Translations under genes and position numbers: made by a program
Shown: in pieces, positions 56,529 to 64,000 of the stretch
Position numbering within the stretch: position 1 is the stretch's first letter
How the letters are laid out: each line of letters starts with the position of its first letter
Assembly: GCA_029433525.1 (NCBI GenBank)
Contig: JAQTIF010000002.1
Coordinates: 124,001-188,000, forward strand
DNA: 64,000 nucleotides
Source of the DNA: Enterobacteriaceae bacterium ESL0689
GTDB lineage: Bacteria > Pseudomonadota > Gammaproteobacteria > Enterobacterales > Enterobacteriaceae
Direction of reading: 5' to 3'
Notes under the pieces: model-generated
Databases searched by the model: none
The model's input: only the letters and a program-made list of their open reading frames with translations
What the model was told of the DNA's origin: nothing

Positions 56529-57748
56529 TCTGAATATATTCCTATTTTAGGATCTAACCATGTCAAACCAATAAAGTTTGCTTTATCCATATTAACCACA
56601 TTAAAAAGTAAAGCTAAATCTCGCCATTCATAGTTATTAACCAGATGAGTATCGGTACTAACAAGCGCTGTCTGTATAGAATAACTGCCCGGGCCAAGAT
56701 TAATATCAAAGCTAAACTCATAAATTAATATTGTACCGGCTTTTACATTTTTAATTACATTCTTCTTAAGATCGGTATTTGTACCGTATAATACCTGCCC
56801 CAAACGATCTTTGATCCCATAACCAAATACTAAACGTGGTATATCATCATTAACTTTTACTTTAATACGCAATATTATAGGCTGACCAACATTGACAATT
56901 TCAACAAGTTTATTATTTTTATCAAATAGACCTAGCTCAATAACTTCAGCTTCTCCGGTTCCCGAGATTGTTTGTATTTTTCCTTCGCTGGTAACTTTTT
57001 GCTCTAATTTCTGATTCTGCTTGTCAGCAAGCAAAGCATTATAATAGTCCATAACAGCTTCGGGTTTGCCCTCCATCTCAATATGACCCGCATTGAGTAA
57101 AATAGCTCTATCACAAATACTCTGAATTGCTTGTTTGTCATGAGATACTATTAGTAATGTTGTTCCCTGTTGACGAAAATCACGAATTCTGTCAAAACAT
57201 TTATGTTGAAAATAATCATCGCCAACAGATAACGCTTCATCAACAATAAGAATATCAGGCCTAATTGCTGTCGCAACACTAAATGCTAAACGCATTTGCA
57301 TTCCGCTAGAATAAATCCTAATAGGGCTATCAATATAATCACCAATTTCCGCAAATGCTTCTATTTGCGGCATCAAGTTTTTTATGTCATTAATGCACAA
57401 TCCCATTAACTGAGCTGCCATGTAAACATTTTGACGACCAGTAAAATCGGGATGAAACCCCATACCCAACTCTAATAAAGCAGCAACTCTTCCTGATAGA
57501 TAAATATTTCCTTTTGTGGGTTGACTAGTACCCGTAATCATTTTTAATAATGTACTTTTACCTGCACCATTAATCCCAATTATGCCAACAGCCTCACCTG
57601 AGCTAATAGTAAAGTTGATATCTTGTAAAACCCATTTTAATTGATGTTTTATTATATGTTTCGGAAGAAACCATTCCATAAAACGTGCCCAGCGATTAGG
57701 ATATAGTTTAAATGCTTTTCCAACATTACTTACGCTAATTGTACTCAT
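56525..57748 (-). CDS. wzt: Wzt, O-polysaccharide ABC exporter ATPase with carbohydrate-binding domain
   Basis: The N-terminal ~245 residues form the ATPase: GINGAGKST (58-66), the YSSGMQMRLAFSVATA signature, and ILIVDEALSVGDDYFQ. The C-terminal ~140 residues (ISGTGEAEVIELGLFDKNNK, FGYGIKDRLGQVLYGTNTDL, LGPGSYSIQTALVSTDTHLV) form the Wzt_C beta-sandwich. In E. coli O9a this domain recognises the methylated, finished chain end before export. Its presence argues that the polymer here also carries a terminal modification. It overlaps wzm by one base and the methyltransferase gene by four. Confidence 0.95.
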   Translation of the reverse strand: MSTISVSNVGKAFKLYPNRWARFMEWFLPKHIIKHQLKWVLQDINFTISSGEAVGIIGINGAGKSTLLKMITGTSQPTKGNIYLSGRVAALLELGMGFHPDFTGRQNVYMAAQLMGLCINDIKNLMPQIEAFAEIGDYIDSPIRIYSSGMQMRLAFSVATAIRPDILIVDEALSVGDDYFQHKCFDRIRDFRQQGTTLLIVSHDKQAIQSICDRAILLNAGHIEMEGKPEAVMDYYNALLADKQNQKLEQKVTSEGKIQTISGTGEAEVIELGLFDKNNKLVEIVNVGQPIILRIKVKVNDDIPRLVFGYGIKDRLGQVLYGTNTDLKKNVIKNVKAGTILIYEFSFDINLGPGSYSIQTALVSTDTHLVNNYEWRDLALLFNVVNMDKANFIGLTWLDPKIGIYSE

Positions 57749-58542
57749 TAAAGTTCATCCACCATTTCTGCTGCATGTTTTTGAAATAAGTGCATGCCAA
57801 GAAAACATAATAAAAGACCAATAATTATTGCTGGCATGAGTCCATACCAGTTAGGCCACTCACCTTTAACTAAAACTGTTTGACAAGCCATAATAACTCC
57901 GGCCAAAGGATTATAAGATACATATTCTTGTAAATTTTCAGGTAAAATAGTGGCAGAATAAACAATCGGTGTTAGCCAAAACCAAAACTGTAAAAATATT
58001 CCAAAAAACTGGCCCACATCACTAAAAAACACATTAAGCACACCAATTATCATTCCTAAACCAATAGCGAAAACGATCAAGACTGTAATAACTGGAATAA
58101 GTGAGAGAATTACAATACCCGGAAAGTAACCACTAACCACTAAAAATAAACAAAAAATAGTAAATATGATAAAAAAATTTAATAAAGCACTACCAATAAT
58201 GATAGCTGGAATACAAACTTTTGGAAAATTAATCTTTTTTAATAAATTTCTATTATCTAAAAACATAACTTGAGAACGGGAAACTATTTCAGCAAAAAGC
58301 CCCCAACTCAAAATGCCAGCACATAAATAAATGCTATATGCAAATGAATTATCTACGCCTGGTAACTTTGCACGCATAACTTGTGAAAAGATTACAGTAT
58401 AAATAACTATCATCGCAAGCGGATTAATAATATTCCATACTCCGCCTAATAAGGAGTTTCTATATTTTGTTTGAAAATCACGTTTGATACTACCAAATAC
58501 AAAATTTCGATAAGACCATAATCCTCTAATAATATTAAACAT
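57748..58542 (-). CDS. wzm: Wzm, O-polysaccharide ABC exporter permease
   Basis: Wzm is the ABC-2 type membrane subunit that, with Wzt, moves the finished undecaprenyl-linked polymer across the inner membrane. It is 264 aa with about six membrane segments. FGSIKRDFQTKYRNSLLGGV is the interfacial amphipathic segment typical of the family; WNIINPLAMIVIYTVIF, and VSYNPLAGVIMACQTVLVKG are also characteristic. It overlaps manB and wzt by one base each. Confidence 0.95.
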   Translation of the reverse strand: MFNIIRGLWSYRNFVFGSIKRDFQTKYRNSLLGGVWNIINPLAMIVIYTVIFSQVMRAKLPGVDNSFAYSIYLCAGILSWGLFAEIVSRSQVMFLDNRNLLKKINFPKVCIPAIIIGSALLNFFIIFTIFCLFLVVSGYFPGIVILSLIPVITVLIVFAIGLGMIIGVLNVFFSDVGQFFGIFLQFWFWLTPIVYSATILPENLQEYVSYNPLAGVIMACQTVLVKGEWPNWYGLMPAIIIGLLLCFLGMHLFQKHAAEMVDEL

Positions 58543-59921
58543 TATTTATTAATTCCCATTATAATATTTTCTATTTCTTTTATTTTTTCAAACATCATAA
58601 GTTTATTATTTTTAGTTTCAAGATTTAATCTTAATAACGGTTCTGTATTAGAACCACGAATATTAAATCGCCAGTCATTGAATTCAATAGAAATACCATC
58701 TATTTTATTAATATTAATATTATCTCTATATGAGTTTTCAATACTATTGAGTACCTTATAAAGATCTTTAATTTTATAATTTATTTCTCCACTACATGGA
58801 AATTTATTCATTCGTTTGCTGACAAGCTCACTTAATGTGCTTTTGTTATATGAAAGTAAAGCGACAATTAATAACCATGGAATCATACCACTATCGCAAT
58901 AGGCAAATTCGCGAAAATAGTGATGTGCACTCATCTCACCACCATAAATAGCATTCTCTTTACGCATGCGTTCCTTAATGAAAGCATGTCCTGTTTTACT
59001 CATAACAGGTACACCACCAGCTTCCGTAACAATGTCGATAGTATTCCATGTTAAGCGTGGATCATGGATAATTTTAGCGCCAGGTTCTTTTTGTAAAAAT
59101 GCTTCGGCAAGGAGGCCAACTATATAATATCCTTCAATAAATTGACCTTGATCGTCAAATAAAAAACAACGATCAAAATCGCCATCAAAAGCAATTCCTA
59201 AGTCAGCTTGTTGTTTTATTACAGCATCAGATGTATCTTTGCGACATTCAGGTAATAGTGGATTAGGAATACCATTCGGAAAAGCACCATCTGGCTGATG
59301 GTGTATCTTAATAAAATTCACAGGAACATTAGCTTTATTAAACCGTTTTTCTATTTCATCAATAACGTGACCAGCTGCACCATTTCCGGAGTTAATGACT
59401 AATTTCATTGGTGTAGTAAAGCTGGAAAAGTCAATATAACTCATTAAGTGATCAATGTAAGCATCCAATACTGATATTTTTTTATAATTACCACGCTGTT
59501 GTTGATCGACTGGAGCAAAATTATTAGCTTCTGCTAAGCGTTGTATATCGCGTAACCCAGTATCACCGCTGATTGGTTTTGCATTCTCACGCACCAATTT
59601 CATTCCGTTATAGTCTATTGGATTGTGGCTTGCAGTAATCTCAATCCCACCATCAAGGCCAAGATAAAAGGTCGCAAAATAGATTTCTTCTGTTCCACTA
59701 AGGCCTATATCAAAAACATCAGTACCGGCATCCATCAAACCATTGGCCAGTGCAGATTTTAAGCTTTCACTGGTAAAACGCACATCACCACCAACAACAA
59801 CTGTTTTAGGCTTTAAAAATTCACCAAATGCTCGTCCAATACGATATGCTATATCTTCATTTAGTTCTGAACCTAATTTCCCACGTATATCATAAGCTTT
59901 AAAACAAGATAATGTAGACAT
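58542..59921 (-). CDS. manB: ManB, phosphomannomutase
   Basis: ManB interconverts mannose-6-P and mannose-1-P. It is 459 aa. [20 protein letters not shown], the phosphoserine loop [18 protein letters not shown], the metal loop [32 protein letters not shown] and the phosphate-binding [15 protein letters not shown] are all present. The last quarter (from about 59.0 kb down) is much more AT-rich and lysine/asparagine-rich than the rest, which suggests a recombination joint inside the gene. It starts 20 bases after manC. Confidence 0.95.
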   Translation of the reverse strand: MSTLSCFKAYDIRGKLGSELNEDIAYRIGRAFGEFLKPKTVVVGGDVRFTSESLKSALANGLMDAGTDVFDIGLSGTEEIYFATFYLGLDGGIEITASHNPIDYNGMKLVRENAKPISGDTGLRDIQRLAEANNFAPVDQQQRGNYKKISVLDAYIDHLMSYIDFSSFTTPMKLVINSGNGAAGHVIDEIEKRFNKANVPVNFIKIHHQPDGAFPNGIPNPLLPECRKDTSDAVIKQQADLGIAFDGDFDRCFLFDDQGQFIEGYYIVGLLAEAFLQKEPGAKIIHDPRLTWNTIDIVTEAGGVPVMSKTGHAFIKERMRKENAIYGGEMSAHHYFREFAYCDSGMIPWLLIVALLSYNKSTLSELVSKRMNKFPCSGEINYKIKDLYKVLNSIENSYRDNININKIDGISIEFNDWRFNIRGSNTEPLLRLNLETKNNKLMMFEKIKEIENIIMGINK

Positions 59922-59941
59922 ATATTTATTCTCTTTTAATA

Positions 59942-61357
59942 CTAGCAGCGACCATATTGATCTTTAATTCTAATAATATCATCATCACCCAAATAAGATC
60001 CTGACTGAATCTCAAGGAGTTCTAATGGAATTTTACCGGGATTTTCAAGTCGATGTTGAGCTCCGATAGGAATAAATGTTGATTGATTCTCAGTCAACAA
60101 GAATGTTTGGTCTTTAATTGTTACTTCACATGTTCCTGAGAGAATAATCCAGTGTTCAGTACGATGATAATGCATTTGCATTGAAAACGCAGCACCGGGT
60201 TTGACAGTAATACGATTAACATTAAAACGTTCAGCCTGCACAATGACATCACAATGTCCCCACGGACGATAGATCTCTCGATGTCGTTTATATTCACTTC
60301 GGTGATTAGTTTTCAGATACTCCACAACTTTTTTAACATCCTGGACTTGATCTTTATTCACAACTAATACGGCATCTTTAGTATTAATAATAACAAGATT
60401 ATTAATTCCAATCGCTGCTACCAATTTTTCATCAGTATTAATATAGCAGTCGCTAGAATCATAAAGAAACGTGTCACCGGTAAGTACATTATTATTTTTA
60501 TCTTTAACACTAACTTCCCATAATGCAGACCATGATCCAACATCACTCCAATCTGCATTGAGCCCTACAACCACTGCATCTGTTGTTTTTTCCATTACGG
60601 CATAATCTACCGATTCATCTGGACAAGTGATAAAAATATCATGATCAATATTGATAAAATCCTCGCCATCTTTGTAACCACAGATAGCAGCTTTACAAGC
60701 ATCAAGAATATCAGGGCGAAATTTTTCCAGTTCTTCAAGATAACGTTTTGCACAAAACATGAACATACCACTATTCCAATAATACTCGCCAGAAGCTACA
60801 TAAGATTGAGCAGTTTCTTTATTTGGTTTTTCGACAAAACGATTTACTTTATATGCGACATTATTATTGATAGTTTCTTGCTGGCCACGATGTATATAAC
60901 CGTAGCCTGTTTCAGCAACAGTCGGAACGATACCAAATGTCACCAGTTGACCATGTTCAGCAAATTTTAATGCTGATTTTACTGCTTTCTGAAATTCAGG
61001 CTTATTATTAATAATATGATCAGCCGCTAAAACTAAAAGGATAGGATTATCACCATTTTTAATCGCATTCAATGCTGCCAATGCAATAGCAGGTGCAGTA
61101 TTACGTCCTACTGGCTCAAGAATAATATTATGTGAAAGTTTATTAATTTGTCTTAATTGTTCTGCAACAAGAAATCGATGGTCTTGATTACAAATTACTA
61201 CTGGTTCGCGTACATTAATACCATCCAGACGTAATACTGTCTCCTGAAGCATAGACTGTTTACCATATAAACGTAAAAATTGCTTTGGATACAGTTCACG
61301 TGACATCGGCCATAAACGACTACCGGTACCACCGGCCATAATCACTGGAAGTAGCAT
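59942..61357 (-). CDS. manC: ManC, mannose-1-P guanylyltransferase / mannose-6-P isomerase
   Basis: ManC makes GDP-mannose; its C-terminal cupin domain is the type II phosphomannose isomerase. The pyrophosphorylase loop is [20 protein letters not shown], with [26 protein letters not shown], and [13 protein letters not shown]. The cupin has [20 protein letters not shown] and [14 protein letters not shown] prefer ATG 61355-61357, since AAGGA then lies six bases upstream; the ATG two codons earlier overlaps that site. It is the first gene of the O-polysaccharide operon. Confidence 0.95.
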   Translation of the reverse strand: MLLPVIMAGGTGSRLWPMSRELYPKQFLRLYGKQSMLQETVLRLDGINVREPVVICNQDHRFLVAEQLRQINKLSHNIILEPVGRNTAPAIALAALNAIKNGDNPILLVLAADHIINNKPEFQKAVKSALKFAEHGQLVTFGIVPTVAETGYGYIHRGQQETINNNVAYKVNRFVEKPNKETAQSYVASGEYYWNSGMFMFCAKRYLEELEKFRPDILDACKAAICGYKDGEDFINIDHDIFITCPDESVDYAVMEKTTDAVVVGLNADWSDVGSWSALWEVSVKDKNNNVLTGDTFLYDSSDCYINTDEKLVAAIGINNLVIINTKDAVLVVNKDQVQDVKKVVEYLKTNHRSEYKRHREIYRPWGHCDVIVQAERFNVNRITVKPGAAFSMQMHYHRTEHWIILSGTCEVTIKDQTFLLTENQSTFIPIGAQHRLENPGKIPLELLEIQSGSYLGDDDIIRIKDQYGRC

Positions 61358-62182
61358 TTTCATTCCTTAAATTTTATATAATAAAAAAGATCATAACCCA
61401 GATATATTGTAATGATTTTTTCAATATAAATACTGATAACTTCTTGATGTAGTCCGAACTAACAGGAAAAGCAACTTATTTTCCCTGGCAGGCGTTTCAT
61501 GTGGATCAGTAAATGACGATATTATTAGCTATCAAAGTATATGCTCTTTGATAACGTTTTCTAATGATATGTAAAAGTATCACTATAATGTGATTTAAAT
61601 CACAATTATTGTTAATATTTCTTCAGGTTACATGTTAACTAATACGCATCTCTTCAGGCACGCTACCGCCATTGGCTATCGTAACCAAAGTACGTCGTGC
61701 ATCATCATCTCTGTAATATCCATCTGTTCAATAAGGCTAAAATCAACGCACTAAATGAAAAATGGGTACACTCTTTGCTTAGCCCTCCCTGGAGAGTGCT
61801 TTTTACATTGCTGACCGTAAGGAGAGTTCAGCAGGAAAATGCCCCTCTGATTGTCATTTTTCGTACAGAATTTACTCTCTTTCAGACACCGCAAAAAATA
61901 ATCCATCTTCAGACAATGCATATACTGTATAACTTAAAGGCCTTCTTAGTATAGCGCTGCTTAATCAGAATAAAAATGAATAAAAAAATATAAACCAGTT
62001 CTGGATAAAAAGCATGCAATCACCCGGCTATCGCTGTCTGACACAATAATAATCATACTGCCCCTCCTTGACTTTATCGCCCCAGGCTATTTTCAGCCAC
62101 TGTAAAGCAGATGACCCCCAGTAAAACCCAGTGTAGAATCACCCCTTATTTATCGCGGACGCAACAAACCCGGAGGGTAAAA
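61358..62182. other. Leader and divergent promoter region of the O-polysaccharide locus
   Basis: These 825 bases hold the leader of the minus-strand operon, with the ops element at 61659-61670, and the upstream region of the plus-strand epimerase gene. A stem GCACTCT/AGAGTG-type pairing (about 61770-61795) followed by CTTTTT on the plus strand could be a terminator. No gene is supported; the plus frame 61697-61954 lacks a ribosome site. The AT content is high. The promoter itself I could not pin down. Confidence 0.5.
61659..61670 (-). promoter_or_regulatory. ops element / JUMPstart core (RfaH recruitment)
   Basis: On the minus strand GGCGGTAGCGTG is an exact 12-base ops sequence, preceded by GGTTACGATAGCCAAT, which resembles the rest of JUMPstart (GGTAGCTGTAAAGCCAGG). 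It lies about 300 bases before manC in the leader RNA/DNA. RfaH would load here and suppress polarity through the ~14-kb operon. Confidence 0.92.
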
Positions 62183-63187
62183 ATGAAGTTTTTAGTCACT
62201 GGTGCCGCAGGGTTCATCGGTTTTCATATCAGCAAACGTCTTCTGGAAGCAGGCCATGATGTCGTTGGCATCGACAATATGAACGATTACTATGATGTCA
62301 ATCTAAAACAATGCCGCCTCGATTTACTGCAATTCCCCCGATTCCGCTTTCATAAAATGGATATTGCTGATCGCCAGGGTATTGCGCAGCTTTTTGCTGA
62401 TGAATTCTTTGATCGTGTGATCCACCTGGCTGCGCAGGCAGGCGTGCGCTACTCACTGGAAAATCCTTACGCTTATGCAGATGCTAACCTGGTCGGTTAT
62501 CTGAATATTCTGGAAGGTTGTCGGTATCATCAGATAAAACATCTGGTATATGCCTCCTCCAGCTCTGTTTATGGATTAAGCCACAAGTTACCTTTTTCAA
62601 CAAAAGACCCCGTCGATCACCCGGTCTCTCTCTATGCCGCCACGAAAAAAGCCAATGAACTCATGGCGCATTCGTACTCGCATCTTTATCACATTCCGGT
62701 GACTGGATTACGTTTCTTCACTGTCTACGGCCCCTGGGGACGCCCGGACATGGCATTATTCAAATTCACGCAAGCCATGCTGGCGGGCAAAAGTATCGAT
62801 GTGTATAACTATGGCAAAATGAAGCGCGATTTCACCTATATTGATGATATCGTAGAAGCGGTTATTCGCGTTCAGGATGTTATTCCACAGCCCAGGCCGC
62901 AATGGCACGTCGAGGATGGCTCACCAGCAACCAGCTCTGCCCCTTATCAAATTTATAATATCGGTAACAGTACGCCCGTCGCGTTAATGGACTATATCCA
63001 GGCACTGGAAGAGGCGATGGGGATAGAAGCCAGGAAAAATATGATGCCACTCCAGCCGGGTGATGTGCTGGAAACCAGCGCAGATACACAGCCACTTTAT
63101 GATCTTATTGGTTTTAAGCCACAGACTCCCGTCAGAGAGGGGGTGAAACAATTCGTTGACTGGTATAAAACCTATTATAAAGTGTAA
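62183..63187 (+). CDS. UDP-glucuronate 4-epimerase (Uge/GlaKP/WbnF-like)
   Basis: The product is a 334-aa extended SDR epimerase. The NAD loop is VTGAAGFIGFHISKRLLEAG, with DNMNDYYDVNLKQCRLDLL, AAQAGVRYSLENPYAYADAN, SSSSVYGLSHKLPFST, the catalytic YAATKKANELMAHSYSHLY, and RFFTVYGPWGRPDMALF. These match enterobacterial UDP-GlcA 4-epimerases that give UDP-GalA for LPS core or capsule. ATG 62183 follows GGAGGG. Together with ugd it forms a UDP-GlcA to UDP-GalA route, separate from the GDP-sugar operon and on the opposite strand. Confidence 0.88.
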   Translation: MKFLVTGAAGFIGFHISKRLLEAGHDVVGIDNMNDYYDVNLKQCRLDLLQFPRFRFHKMDIADRQGIAQLFADEFFDRVIHLAAQAGVRYSLENPYAYADANLVGYLNILEGCRYHQIKHLVYASSSSVYGLSHKLPFSTKDPVDHPVSLYAATKKANELMAHSYSHLYHIPVTGLRFFTVYGPWGRPDMALFKFTQAMLAGKSIDVYNYGKMKRDFTYIDDIVEAVIRVQDVIPQPRPQWHVEDGSPATSSAPYQIYNIGNSTPVALMDYIQALEEAMGIEARKNMMPLQPGDVLETSADTQPLYDLIGFKPQTPVREGVKQFVDWYKTYYKV

Positions 63188-63216
63188 AATCCTTTCCTGA
63201 GCAGCGTCTGGATACT

Positions 63217-63243
63217 AAAAAGCCTGCATTACGCAGGCTTTTT
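63217..63243 (+). terminator. Terminator after the epimerase gene
   Basis: AAAAAGCCTGC pairs with GCAGGCTTTTT around ATTAC, 30 bases after the stop. This is a strong rho-independent terminator, symmetric enough to work in both directions. Confidence 0.9.
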
Positions 63244-63280
63244 ATCACTCAACCGTATCCTGTTATAACGCCCCGGTTTA

Positions 63281-63424
63281 GAGCCTATCCCATTAGGCGT
63301 TATTGGCACAGCCAGCTTGGACACGGACAGCGCGCAGAAACCGCAGCGTACACGGAGTACGTGAGGATTTCGAGCACTGCCCAGGGACAAAATGGCAAGT
63401 AAAATAGCCTAATGGGATAGGCTC
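63281..63424 (+). repeat. ~144-bp TIR repeat, copy 8 (full length, perfect ends)
   Basis: This is the best copy: left end GAGCCTATCCCATTAGGC (63281-63298) and right end GCCTAATGGGATAGGCTC (63407-63424) are perfect inverted repeats of 18 bases. The core differs from copies 1 and 4 at only a few positions. It separates the epimerase gene from ugd. Confidence 0.92.
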
Positions 63425-63462
63425 TTAGTGAGGTTGTTTAAATAACCAGCACAAACAGTTAA

Positions 63463-64000
63463 TTAATCATTACCGAATAGATCGCGGGTATATACCTTAT
63501 CGGCAACATCAGCCAGTTCTTCCGCCATACGGTTAGATATGATGATATCCGATTGTTGCTTGAATGTAGTGAGATCACGAATCACCCGTGAATGAAAGAA
63601 CTCATCTTGCTGCATAACAGGCTCATAGATAATAACCGGGATGCCCTTCGCTTTGATCCGTTTCATGATCCCCTGGATAGATGAGGCACGGAAATTGTCC
63701 GAACCACTTTTCATGATCAGACGATATACCCCTACTGTTTTTGGCTTACGCGCAAGGATAGAATCGGCAATAAAATCTTTACGGGTACGATTAGCATCAA
63801 CAATCGCGCCAATAATATTATTGGGTACAGATTTGTAGTTTGCCAGCAACTGCTTAGTATCTTTCGGTAAACAGTAGCCACCATAGCCAAATGACGGATT
63901 GTTATAATGATTACCGATACGCGGGTCGAGGCACACGCCTTCAATGATTTGCTGGCTATTCAGTGCCTGATTTTCTGCATAGCTATCCAGTTCGTTAAAA
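63463..64000 (-). CDS. ugd: Ugd, UDP-glucose 6-dehydrogenase (3' part)
   Basis: Ugd oxidises UDP-glucose to UDP-glucuronate. The C-terminal ~178 residues lie in the window, and the gene continues past base 64000. The catalytic cysteine is in [39 protein letters not shown] and [17 protein letters not shown] belong to the C-terminal NAD-like domain. The reading frame stays open to the edge ([20 protein letters not shown]), so the ATG-like start at 63936 is not real. ugd normally lies next to the O-antigen region; gnd and wzz are not seen between it and hisI. Confidence 0.96.
   Translation of the reverse strand, partial: FNELDSYAENQALNSQQIIEGVCLDPRIGNHYNNPSFGYGGYCLPKDTKQLLANYKSVPNNIIGAIVDANRTRKDFIADSILARKPKTVGVYRLIMKSGSDNFRASSIQGIMKRIKAKGIPVIIYEPVMQQDEFFHSRVIRDLTTFKQQSDIIISNRMAEELADVADKVYTRDLFGND

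Noticed and set aside
61697-61954. 85-aa plus-strand frame in the O-polysaccharide leader
   Set aside because: It has no ribosome site, an odd composition and overlaps the region expected to be operon leader on the other strand.

Overview
The window is chromosomal DNA from a member of the Enterobacteriaceae/Enterobacterales. Most backbone genes are close in sequence, length and order to Escherichia coli K-12: rimO, moeAB, ybiT, ldtB, ybiR-mntR, ompX, rhtA, dps, rlmF, ybiB, dinG, rhlE, ybhQ, ybhL, moaEDCBA, uvrB, then shiA, tmaR, sbcB, plaP and hisLGDCBHAFI. Family recognition is from memory of these proteins. No database search was run, and I do not name a genus.

Layout. (1) 1-26.6 kb is a compact version of the E. 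coli 17-19 min region. Blocks that I remember from K-12 are absent: iaaA-gsiABCD-yliEF, glnHPQ, ybiA, ybhGFSR-cecR, ybhMNOP and yvcK. It holds most of the molybdenum-cofactor pathway (moeA, moeB, moaA-E), a Moco riboswitch with a ModE-like site before moaA, and SOS boxes before dinG and uvrB. It also has a manganese module: mntR, its operator, and the 41-residue mntS. (2) 26.6-34.3 kb is an accessory island between uvrB and shiA, which lie far apart in K-12. It contains a DnaA-box cluster, a small operon with a frameshifted SHOCT gene, an AlpA-like regulator, an IS1-family element, a GIY-YIG-like protein, a HigB/HigA-type toxin-antitoxin pair, an unrecognised 462-aa protein, an LprI-like secreted protein and two transposase stubs. 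(3) 34.3-47.4 kb is the shiA-tmaR-sbcB-plaP segment and the complete histidine operon with its leader peptide and attenuator. (4) 47.4-64.0 kb is an AT-rich O-polysaccharide locus between hisI and ugd.

The O-polysaccharide locus is one tightly overlapping minus-strand operon behind an exact ops/JUMPstart core. manC and manB make GDP-mannose. gmd and rmd should convert it to GDP-D-rhamnose. A three-domain glycosyltransferase and two GT4 enzymes would build the chain on undecaprenyl-PP-GlcNAc, and Wzm/Wzt would export it. Wzt carries a C-terminal carbohydrate-binding domain. Upstream of the polymerase lies an FkbM-type methyltransferase fused to a long coiled coil. It occupies the place that WbdD (kinase/methyltransferase chain terminator and length ruler) holds in E. 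coli O8/O9. The most interesting hypothesis in the window is that this is a kinase-less terminator/ruler for a D-rhamnose-containing O antigen.

A family of about 144-bp repeats with 18-bp perfect terminal inverted repeats, plus solo palindromes made only of the ends, is scattered through intergenic positions (about 4.8, 11, 29.7, 31.8, 34.3, 35.8, 47.5 and 63.3 kb). It marks several of the boundaries between backbone and variable DNA.
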